A stretch of 13,649 bases of DNA from Verrucomicrobiota bacterium. GTDB lineage: Bacteria; Verrucomicrobiota; Verrucomicrobiia; Opitutales; Opitutaceae. Below, piece after piece: positions 6,981 to 13,128 of this stretch (positions within the stretch are counted from its first letter, which is position 1; each line of letters starts with the position of its first letter). The stretch is from NCBI GenBank assembly GCA_030916665.1, contig JAUPWC010000581.1, positions 1 to 13,649 of the forward strand, read 5' to 3'. Below the pieces are notes generated by a model. It was not told the DNA's origin. It was given only the letters and a program-made list of their open reading frames with translations, and did not search any database. Made by a program: the position numbers and the translations under genes.

Positions 6981-7265
6981 TCACTCCGCCAGCAAGTCCC
7001 GATATTCGCCGTGCCGCTCGATGAAGCGCGCCACGTAGCTGCACGCCGGCACCACCTTGAGGCCCGCAGCCCGCGCCTCCGCCAGCGCCGTGCGCACCAA
7101 CTGCTCGGCGATGCCGCGGCCGCGCAGCTCCGGCGGCACCAGCGTGTGCGTGAACACGCGGCTTCCGGCCGCGTCCTCGTATTCGCAGACGGAAAGATGA
7201 CCGTCCACGACCGCCTCGTAGCGGTGCGCCGACAAGTTGTGCCGGACCGTGATCGCCCCGCTCAT
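6981..7265 (-). CDS. small GNAT-like N-acetyltransferase (YjdJ type)
   Basis: This 94-residue protein belongs to the short GNAT-like group (Acetyltransf_CG type). The acetyl-CoA-binding loop is VPPELRGRGIAEQLV at 43-57, followed by the group-typical ARAAGLKVVPACSYVARFIERHGEY (about 65-88). The first 40 residues form the short beta-rich start ending in VFTHT. The substrate is unknown; members are much shorter than ordinary GNAT enzymes. The start is chosen at 7265 because the ATG overlaps the murJ stop as ATGA and is preceded by a strong ribosome-binding site at the right distance. Longer in-frame starts would run inside murJ and translate as low-quality sequence. It is the last gene of the fmdB-murJ cluster and converges on the kinase-like gene 12 bp away. 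Confidence 0.9.
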   Translation of the reverse strand: MSGAITVRHNLSAHRYEAVVDGHLSVCEYEDAAGSRVFTHTLVPPELRGRGIAEQLVRTALAEARAAGLKVVPACSYVARFIERHGEYRDLLAE

Positions 7266-8857
7266 GCCGCGCCTCCCTTTGTCCTGCCGCGCAGACGTTG
7301 CACCAAAGCGGAAAGTTCCTCGCGGCCCTCGATCTTCATGCCCCAGAGCAAGGCGCCATAAATTGCCGCCGCGAGCGGAATGACCGCTCCCACCACAAGA
7401 AAATCGTGAATGTGCGCCGACAGCGACAAGCGTCCGCAGCCCCACACGGCCAGCCCCACGGACATGCCCATGAGCAGGCTGGCCGCGACGATCTTGCCGA
7501 GATTTCCCAGCAGCGGGCCGAAACTCAGCGCCGGCATGCGTTTCGCGAGTTTTCTTTGCAGATACCAGCACTGGGCGAGTACCGCGAGGTTGCCGGCGAT
7601 CGCCAGACCGATCGTTGAAAACCAGCGCATCAACAGCAGGCTGGCCGCGAGATTGACCGCGAAACTCAGCACCGCGGCCCGCACCGGCGTGGCCGTGTCC
7701 TTCAGCGCATAGAAACCGCGCAAGGCCACGGTCGTGAACGAGAGAAAAGGCAGCCCCAGCGCGCAGACCGCGAGAATCGGCGTCATGAGTGCGGTGTCTT
7801 CCGCCGTAAACGCTCCGCGCTCGAAGAGCAGCCGGGTGACCGGCTCGCTCAGCAGCGCGAGCCCGACGGCGGCCGGCACGTTGATCACCAGCACGAGCCG
7901 CAGGCCCTTGTGGTAATCAGCCCCCAGCTGCGCCCAGTCCGACTTTACCGCGTGCCGGGCGATCAGAGGAAAAACCACCGTGGCAATCGCCGCCGTGAAG
8001 ATGCCGATCGGCAGCTCCATCACCCGCGTGGCCAGATTGAGCACCTGGGCGGCGCTGTCGTTGAGCGAAAGCCCGATGAAACGCGCGACCGCCATGTTGA
8101 TCAGGTAGACCGCCGAACCGATGACCGTCGGACCCATGAGCCGCACGATCTCACGCACCCGCTCGTCGGGCCGCAGGTCGAAGGTCGGACGCCACCCTTC
8201 CTTCCAGAGCACAGCCGCCGGCACCGCCATCTGGAGGAAGCCTCCGGTCAGCACGCCGGCGCAAAGCAGATTCATCCGCGCGCGATCCTCCCACGCCCAC
8301 CAGGCGCCGAGGCCGAGGGCGGCGAGGATCGCGAGGTTCAGCCACACGGGCGACAGCGCCGGCTCCGTGAAGCGTCCGAGCACCTGGCAGGCCGCGCTGA
8401 AGGCCGCGGCCAGGCAGACAAAGATCATGTAGGGAAACAGGATCACCGCCAGGTCGGCACCGAGAACCCAGCGCTGCACCGTTTCCGTTGTCAGGCCCGT
8501 CGCCCTTCCCTGCCCCAGATACCAGCCGGCTCCGGCCAAACCCAGCATCGCCACGACCACCACTCCCACCGTGACGACGAGCAGCCAGCTCACGACCTTG
8601 CTCACGAGCCCGAACGCCGCGGCGCGCTGCCGGTGCTCGATCTCCTGCGTCAGCGTCGGCACGAAGGCCGCGGTCAGCGCGCCTTCGCCCAGCAGGCGGC
8701 GGAACAGGTTCGGCAACGTGAAGGCCGACACGAACGCCGAGCTCAGCGCGCTCGTGCCGAACACGGCGGCGATGAACACCTCGCGCACCAGCCCCAGCAC
8801 GCGGGATACCACGGTCGCCCCCGCGACCACGCTGATGTTCTTCAGATTCTTCGACAC
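7262..8857 (-). CDS. murJ: lipid II flippase MurJ (MviN)
   Basis: MurJ moves lipid II across the inner membrane for peptidoglycan assembly. The 531-residue protein is strongly hydrophobic over its whole length, as expected for 14 membrane segments. Family landmarks: the N-terminus with VVSRVLGLVREVFIA (16-30), LPNLFRRLLGEGALTAAFVP (48-67), and ATRVMELPIGIF (276-287). Charged cavity residues that align with E. coli MurJ are Arg19, Arg25, Arg53, Arg278 and Glu281. The position aligning with E. coli Asp39 is Ser40 here (see findings). The start is GTG (8857), since MSKNLKNIS is a normal MurJ beginning and no in-frame start lies upstream. It follows the 231-aa membrane protein by 78 bp, in which I see no clear promoter or terminator, and it overlaps the GNAT gene by ATGA. 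The ispA-type gene next door makes a precursor of MurJ's lipid carrier. Confidence 0.96.
   Translation of the reverse strand: MSKNLKNISVVAGATVVSRVLGLVREVFIAAVFGTSALSSAFVSAFTLPNLFRRLLGEGALTAAFVPTLTQEIEHRQRAAAFGLVSKVVSWLLVVTVGVVVVAMLGLAGAGWYLGQGRATGLTTETVQRWVLGADLAVILFPYMIFVCLAAAFSAACQVLGRFTEPALSPVWLNLAILAALGLGAWWAWEDRARMNLLCAGVLTGGFLQMAVPAAVLWKEGWRPTFDLRPDERVREIVRLMGPTVIGSAVYLINMAVARFIGLSLNDSAAQVLNLATRVMELPIGIFTAAIATVVFPLIARHAVKSDWAQLGADYHKGLRLVLVINVPAAVGLALLSEPVTRLLFERGAFTAEDTALMTPILAVCALGLPFLSFTTVALRGFYALKDTATPVRAAVLSFAVNLAASLLLMRWFSTIGLAIAGNLAVLAQCWYLQRKLAKRMPALSFGPLLGNLGKIVAASLLMGMSVGLAVWGCGRLSLSAHIHDFLVVGAVIPLAAAIYGALLWGMKIEGREELSALVQRLRGRTKGGAA
7272..7277 (-). promoter_or_regulatory. Shine-Dalgarno sequence for the GNAT gene
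   Basis: The minus strand reads GGGAGG at 7277-7272, six bases before the ATG at 7265. It lies inside the 3' end of murJ. It is the only strong, properly spaced Shine-Dalgarno among the fourteen gene starts visible in the window, and it decides the start of the acetyltransferase. Confidence 0.8.
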
Positions 8858-8935
8858 GGGAGAATCAACCGTGCCGCCAAAGCATTCCCCGTCCGACCGG
8901 GCCGACCTGTCGTCCGTAGGCTTGGCGACTGCGGA

Positions 8936-9631
8936 TCACTGAAAGCTCAGCTTGAGCGCCCCGCCTTCAAGGGCCACCTCGTCAACTTTGACCCAGGCGG
9001 ACCGGATGTCGTCAGGGACCTTTTTCTTGCCGACCAAGTGGTCGAAAAACGGAGCCGCCACGGACGGCAGCAGATGCAGCGGGCAGGAACCCAGATGCAG
9101 GGTGTCGGCCTTGAAAACGTATCGGTCGCCGGAACGCTCGAAAGCGCCGGTCGCGATCACCATGACTTCGGTGGTGAGTCCATACCAGTTGAGCACGCAC
9201 TTGGTGCCGATCTGGAGCTTGCCGTCCACGAACTTGAAATTCGGTGTGCCGGGTTGGAAAATACCGCCTTCCGACGACGCAGCCTCTGCGGCTTTCCCGC
9301 CCGGAGCGGCCGGCTTCGCCGCCGCGGCGAAGGTGCTGGTGGCCCAGGCGTTGAGTTCTTCCTCGACCAGGCTGATGCTGGTGCTGGCGACAAACTGCTT
9401 CTGTTTGGCCGACCATGTCCGGCCCTTGGCCGTGGAGTCGCTGCCGGCGATGTAATAGAGCATGCCGCGCACGGGCTCCTTGGGCATCTCCTTCACCGTC
9501 GAAACGGGCTTGAGCACCAGATAGACGCAGGCGGCGAGGACGCCGGCCAGCAGACCGAGCAGGGCGCCCAGCGCCACCTCGGTTGGACTGGGACCATAGA
9601 GGGCTTTCTCAATTTTCTTGTTCTCGGCCAT
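8936..9631 (-). CDS. hypothetical protein with one N-terminal membrane segment
   Basis: I do not recognise this 231-residue protein. The first 16 residues are polar, followed by one membrane segment at about 17-40 (EVALGALLGLLAGVLAACVYLVL), so most of the chain probably faces the periplasm, although no positive-inside rule can be applied with certainty. After the membrane come VASTSISLVEEELNAWAT (81-98), an Ala/Pro/Gly/Lys-rich linker (101-119), and a beta-rich part with NFKFVDGKLQIG (131-142) and a C-terminal VDEVALEGGALKLSF. The pairing of an EEELN segment with an NFxxxDGKLxI strand recalls small one-TM envelope proteins such as DUF2140/YpmS, but this is a loose resemblance only. It sits 13 bp behind the FmdB-like gene and 78 bp before murJ, probably in one operon, which hints at an envelope role. 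No Shine-Dalgarno: the gap before its ATG is almost only G and C. Confidence 0.82.
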   Translation of the reverse strand: MAENKKIEKALYGPSPTEVALGALLGLLAGVLAACVYLVLKPVSTVKEMPKEPVRGMLYYIAGSDSTAKGRTWSAKQKQFVASTSISLVEEELNAWATSTFAAAAKPAAPGGKAAEAASSEGGIFQPGTPNFKFVDGKLQIGTKCVLNWYGLTTEVMVIATGAFERSGDRYVFKADTLHLGSCPLHLLPSVAAPFFDHLVGKKKVPDDIRSAWVKVDEVALEGGALKLSFQ

Positions 9632-9644
9632 GGCGGGGGCGGGG

Positions 9645-9917
9645 TTATTTCGCAGCGGTGGTCGCTGCGGGTTTGCTGTCGGAAGTCTTGGTGGACGCCG
9701 CTTTCTCGGCCGCGGCCTCCTTCTTGGCGCCGGGCTTCTTGTAATCCGTGATGTAGAAGCCCGTGCCCTTGAAGATGAGGCCGGCCCCTCCGCCGATTTT
9801 GCGCTTCAGCCCGGCCTTCTTGCAGGAGGGGCACTTGGTAAGCGGGGCGTCCTTCATGGACTGAAATGCTTCCAGTTCATGGCCGCATTTGGTGCAGACG
9901 TATTCGTAGGTGGGCAT
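9645..9917 (-). CDS. FmdB-family zinc-ribbon protein
   Basis: This is a 90-residue protein. It begins MPTYEYVCTKCGHELEAFQS, the standard opening of FmdB/CxxC_CxxC_SSSS putative regulatory proteins, with two zinc-binding pairs, Cys8/Cys11 and Cys29/Cys32 (CPSCKK). Next comes the GGGAGLIFKGTGFYITDY block (47-64), which is also conserved in the family. The last 25 residues are a low-complexity Lys/Ala/Thr/Ser tail, common but variable in this family. The name comes from a proposed regulator of amidase and formamidase genes; for most members, including this one, the function is unknown. It heads the cluster leading to murJ, with 13 bp to the next gene, and faces ispA across a 118-bp divergent gap. 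The ATG at 9917 is set by the conserved MPTYEY start. Confidence 0.93.
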   Translation of the reverse strand: MPTYEYVCTKCGHELEAFQSMKDAPLTKCPSCKKAGLKRKIGGGAGLIFKGTGFYITDYKKPGAKKEAAAEKAASTKTSDSKPAATTAAK

Positions 9918-10035
9918 CGCGGATAGGGCTGATAGAAAGGCTGCCGGGCCGCAAGGCGAGTCTGTTCTGGCCGCAACTCCCGCTTAACAATCCGTTTGCC
10001 AACATCCCGTCCCGGGCGGAAGTTGCCCGTCTGTC
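9918..10035 (+). promoter_or_regulatory. divergent intergenic region between the fmdB-murJ cluster and ispA
   Basis: This 118-bp gap must hold the start signals for both directions, since both flanking genes read away from it. It is somewhat less GC-rich in the middle (CTTAACAATCC, around 9983-9993). TTGCCA on the plus strand and TTGGCA/TTGTTA on the minus strand could serve as -35 boxes, but I find no matching -10 box at proper spacing. No Shine-Dalgarno stands before either start. Annotated as a regulatory region from gene orientation, not from clear motifs. Confidence 0.4.
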
Positions 10036-10917
10036 ATGGATTTCGCCGCGCAATTCCAAGCCTACCGCCAACGGGCCGAGCAAGGCCTCGACCGGCTCGT
10101 GCCGTCCGGGACCACCCGCCCGGCCCGCCTGCACGAGGCCATGCGCTACGCCCTGCTCGGCGGCGGAAAACGCCTGCGCCCGGTCCTGACGCTGGCAACG
10201 GCCGATCTTTACGCTGCGCGATACGATCCCCTTCCCGCCGCGGTCGCGATCGAGTGCATCCACACCTACTCGCTTGTCCATGACGACCTGCCCTGCATGG
10301 ACAACGACGATCTCCGACGGGGCCGCCCCACCACGCACCGGCAGTTCGACGAAGCCACCGCCCTGCTCGCCGGCGATGCGCTGCTCACGCTCGCCTTCCA
10401 GCTCATCGCCCGGCACTACGCCGGCCACCCCGTATGGGCGTCGGCGCTCACCGGCGTGATCGCCGACGCCGCCGGCAGCGAGCGCCTCATCGGCGGCCAG
10501 ATGGAGGACCTGCTTGCCGAAAAGAAGGCCGACGCCACCGCCGGGGAACTTGAGTTCATCCACCTCAACAAGACCGCCGCCATGATCGAGGTCGCGCTTG
10601 TCGCCGGAGGACTTTGCGGTGGAGCGACCGACACCCAGCTCACCGCCCTCCGCGCCACCGGCCGGCACCTCGGCCTGGCTTTCCAAATTGTGGACGACAT
10701 CCTCGATGCCACCGCCGACACGGCCACCCTCGGCAAGACCGCCGGCAAGGACGCCAAGGCCGGCAAGACCACCTACGTCAAGCTGCACGGCCTCGACGCC
10801 TCGCGAAAGTTCGCCCGCCAGCAGTCCGATGCCGCCCTGGCCGCCCTGCGCTCGCTGCCCGGTGACAAGGCCTTCCTGACCGCGCTGATCGATTCCATGG
10901 CGGGTCGCGTGAACTGA
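10036..10917 (+). CDS. ispA: short-chain polyprenyl diphosphate synthase, probably farnesyl diphosphate synthase (IspA-like)
   Basis: The enzyme condenses IPP with DMAPP and GPP in the cytoplasm, giving farnesyl (or geranyl or geranylgeranyl) diphosphate, the precursor of undecaprenyl phosphate, quinone side chains and carotenoids. The 293-residue length is typical. GGGKRLRP (42-49) binds IPP diphosphate. The first Asp-rich motif is DDLPCMDNDDLRRGRPT (83-99), with Asp83, Asp84 and Asp89 and the two-residue insertion typical of bacterial FPP/GGPP synthases. The second is DDILD (220-224) in GLAFQIVDDILD. KTAGKDAKAGKTTYV (234-248) is the usual downstream block. The HTYSLVHDD run before the first motif matches E. 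coli IspA better than long-chain enzymes, but product length cannot be read safely. The ATG at 10036 gives a normal N-terminus. An unknown gene follows two bases after the stop; dxs and xseB, common partners, are not in view. Confidence 0.93.
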   Translation: MDFAAQFQAYRQRAEQGLDRLVPSGTTRPARLHEAMRYALLGGGKRLRPVLTLATADLYAARYDPLPAAVAIECIHTYSLVHDDLPCMDNDDLRRGRPTTHRQFDEATALLAGDALLTLAFQLIARHYAGHPVWASALTGVIADAAGSERLIGGQMEDLLAEKKADATAGELEFIHLNKTAAMIEVALVAGGLCGGATDTQLTALRATGRHLGLAFQIVDDILDATADTATLGKTAGKDAKAGKTTYVKLHGLDASRKFARQQSDAALAALRSLPGDKAFLTALIDSMAGRVN

Positions 10918-10919
10918 AC

Positions 10920-11393
10920 ATGGCCGGCATCCGGCAGGACTACCTACTTCGCCAGCTGGAACTGCTCCGGCAGTTTGTCGCCCGGCTCATGAGCCGGCGC
11001 AGTGACCGGGAACTCGAAGAGGCCCTCCTCCTGTCCTTTCACCTGCAGGAGAAACTGTTTCCGGTCCCGCCGGCGGACTTCCTGCGACTGGAGCTGGCGG
11101 ACCAGATCGCCGCCCTCCGTCAGAACGAGAGTCCGACCTCCGCCCACGAGAAAGTGCTCACCTACGCCTCCCTGCTGGCGGAAACCGCCGGCCTCTACGA
11201 ACTCAAGGGGCGCGGGGATCTCGCGGACGGCTCCCGCCAGATGGCGCTGTATGCCGCGCTCTGCGCCTCGCTGGAACATCGCGGAGACGAGGCCGCGACC
11301 GGGTTGATAGAAAAACTTACCGGCCAGCTCGACCCGGAACAGCTTCACGCCCCCGTCGCCGAACTGCTCGCGGAACTCCGCCGCGAACCGTGA
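10920..11393 (+). CDS. hypothetical helical protein downstream of ispA
   Basis: I do not recognise a function for this 157-residue protein. It has no signal peptide or membrane segment, is rich in Leu, Ala, Glu and Arg, and appears all-helical. The opening QDYLLRQLELLRQFVARLM (6-24) resembles a helical start (DYxxRQIExLxxFxAxL) seen in small proteins of unknown function, possibly DUF6483-like; this is from memory and tentative. The region 77-120 (EKVLTYASLLAETAGLYELK and following) could form TPR-like helices. The ATG lies two bases after the ispA stop, so it is almost certainly cotranscribed and perhaps translationally coupled. It converges with the GT-C-like gene, 19 bp away, with no terminator visible between them. 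Codon and base use look like the neighbours'. Confidence 0.8.
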   Translation: MAGIRQDYLLRQLELLRQFVARLMSRRSDRELEEALLLSFHLQEKLFPVPPADFLRLELADQIAALRQNESPTSAHEKVLTYASLLAETAGLYELKGRGDLADGSRQMALYAALCASLEHRGDEAATGLIEKLTGQLDPEQLHAPVAELLAELRREP

Positions 11394-11412
11394 CAGAGCC
11401 GCGCGACCGGCG

Positions 11413-12990
11413 TCATGGCCTGCGGCGGAAAACCAGGAATTGCGCGTCCCGATCCACCCACCCCCTGCCCGGCAGAACCGTCACCGCATCCAGTTCGCCG
11501 CGCTTGTCCCAAGCCCGCACCAATTCGTAGTGCCGCCAGGCGGCGTTCTCGGGCTTGGCTGCATCGGCGATCTCGAACGGACGCAGCACGAGCCAGTCCG
11601 GCTTCGTCCGGTCGATGACCTCGGTGAAGCGGTGTGCACCACCGCGGATGGCTGCGACCACCTCGGGTGAACTCAACCCCGGGTAATCATACGTCTTCAG
11701 CCCGGAAAAGTAGCCGATGTAACCGAGGCATTCCATGAACACCGTGTCGCCGGGCGCCGCCTGTTGGCGCAGCCAAAGCCCGATCTCGCGCCGCATGCCC
11801 TGCTCGATGATCCGCTGCTGGCTTCTCATCTCCCAGGCCGACAGCACCAGCACGAACACCTGCACCGCAACCGTCAGCACACCAAGCGAACGCGCGATCC
11901 CGGCCCGCAGCCGGCCAGCGTCCTTCCCTGCCAGTTCGTCCACCATCCCCGCCAGGGCGAGGGCGGCCAGGACTGTCCAAGGCGGCGAATACCACGGGAA
12001 CAGAATGATCGCGCAGAAGTAGAAGCTGCCGATGAAAAGCGCCAGGGATACCCGGCGGAAGGGGGCAGCCAGCCCGGGCCAGATCCAGCCGAGTGAGGCC
12101 AGCAGGCTGAGAACATACGCCCAACCCGGGAGCCACGCCGGCCAGCCGCCGTGATGCCAGTAGGTTGGCAGAAAAATATCCCGGAGGAGCGAATCCCCCG
12201 TCATGCTGCGCCAGGGAATCAGCAGAACGGACGCGACATCCAAAGGCGGCGTCACCTGCCCCTTGGCGATGATGGTGTGCGGAACCGGCGAGCCGTAATA
12301 CCACCAGGCCCAGGCAAACCAGGGCAGGTAGATCAGTCCGCCCAGCAACACTCCCCCCGACAATGCGCGCCATGGCAGTGCGCCGCTCCCGCCGGATTTC
12401 TTCCGGAAGAAAAGATGCGGAATGATCAGTGCGGCCCCGAGGATGAAGGCGTCGGGGCGCGTCCACATCAGGCCGCCGCATCCGGCCGCCACCGCCCACG
12501 GCCGCGGTCCGGGCAACTGTTCCAGCTCGCTCCACAGCCAAACCACAAACGCCACCAGCATCGCCGTCTCCATGCCGTTCATGGAAAAGCCGACCAGCTT
12601 CGCATCGGCGAAAGCGAGCCCGTAGAAAACCAAGCGACCCAGCCAGCCGGTGCCCAGCGTGTCGAAGCGACGCCACGCCCAGATCGCCGCCGCCACCAAA
12701 GCCGCAGCGTTCAGCAGCCGAAAAAGCCACAGCGCCGACTCTTCGTTACCGGGTCCGGCCAACCAGGTGCAGGCCGCCGGCACCAGCACGCCCAAGGGCG
12801 AGGTGAAGGTATGCACCCGCTCACCCGGCTGAAAAACCAGCCCGTGGCCCTCCACCATGTTCCGGCTGGAGCGCAGGGTGATGTAGTAGTCCTCCCACGC
12901 ATGCTGCGTGAAAGCCGCATAGCCCAGCACCACGGCGGTCACCAAGACTGTCATCATCAGCATCCGCGCGGGTCTGCTCCGGGTGTCCAT
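11413..12990 (-). CDS. polytopic membrane protein, GT-C glycosyltransferase-like
   Basis: This is a 525-residue protein with roughly ten or more hydrophobic segments between residues 10 and 385, followed by a soluble C-terminal part of about 140 residues. The pattern fits GT-C glycosyltransferases, which use polyprenyl-phosphate sugars at the outer face of the inner membrane. Seen: an acidic pair Glu33-Asp34 in the first loop (HAWEDYYITLRSSRNMVEGHG), followed by LVFQPGERVHTFTSPLGVL, GFSMNGMETAML (134-145), WTRPDAFI (176-183) and YYGSPVPHTIIAK (231-243). These blocks occur together in a family of unstudied bacterial GT-C proteins related in layout to mycobacterial arabinofuranosyl-transferases. 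The C-terminal part (WLRQQAAPGDTVFMECLGYIGYFSG, about 406-430) is also typical. Donor and acceptor are unknown. The gene stands 138 bp behind tpiA and its terminator, so it probably has its own promoter, although I see no convincing one. Confidence 0.85.
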   Translation of the reverse strand: MDTRSRPARMLMMTVLVTAVVLGYAAFTQHAWEDYYITLRSSRNMVEGHGLVFQPGERVHTFTSPLGVLVPAACTWLAGPGNEESALWLFRLLNAAALVAAAIWAWRRFDTLGTGWLGRLVFYGLAFADAKLVGFSMNGMETAMLVAFVVWLWSELEQLPGPRPWAVAAGCGGLMWTRPDAFILGAALIIPHLFFRKKSGGSGALPWRALSGGVLLGGLIYLPWFAWAWWYYGSPVPHTIIAKGQVTPPLDVASVLLIPWRSMTGDSLLRDIFLPTYWHHGGWPAWLPGWAYVLSLLASLGWIWPGLAAPFRRVSLALFIGSFYFCAIILFPWYSPPWTVLAALALAGMVDELAGKDAGRLRAGIARSLGVLTVAVQVFVLVLSAWEMRSQQRIIEQGMRREIGLWLRQQAAPGDTVFMECLGYIGYFSGLKTYDYPGLSSPEVVAAIRGGAHRFTEVIDRTKPDWLVLRPFEIADAAKPENAAWRHYELVRAWDKRGELDAVTVLPGRGWVDRDAQFLVFRRRP

Positions 12991-13060
12991 CCGGCGAGTA
13001 TTTTGCGCCCCACCTGCACGACAACCCCAATCCCGCTGACCGCCCGGTGGAATCCGGCTG

Positions 13061-13100
13061 GCAAAGCAAATGCCGGGGCCGCTTGCGCGCGCCCCGGCAT
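13061..13100 (-). terminator. probable Rho-independent terminator of tpiA
   Basis: A 10-bp perfect inverted repeat pairs 13070-13079 (ATGCCGGGGC on plus) with 13091-13100 (GCCCCGGCAT) around an 11-base GC-rich loop. Read on the minus strand, the stem is followed by TTTGCTTTGC, an interrupted T run. It lies about 28 bases after the tpiA stop. The T run is imperfect, so termination may be partial. Confidence 0.75.
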
Positions 13101-13128
13101 CGTGAAAACAACTGTGTCCTGCGGTGGC

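Noticed and set aside
7910..9751. A 613-codon open frame on the plus strand, opposite murJ and the 231-aa gene
   Set aside because: The product is full of His, Arg, Gln, Asp and Gly with no hydrophobic core or motif, as expected from the antisense of GC-rich genes. Both genes opposite to it have strong support (murJ) or good context.
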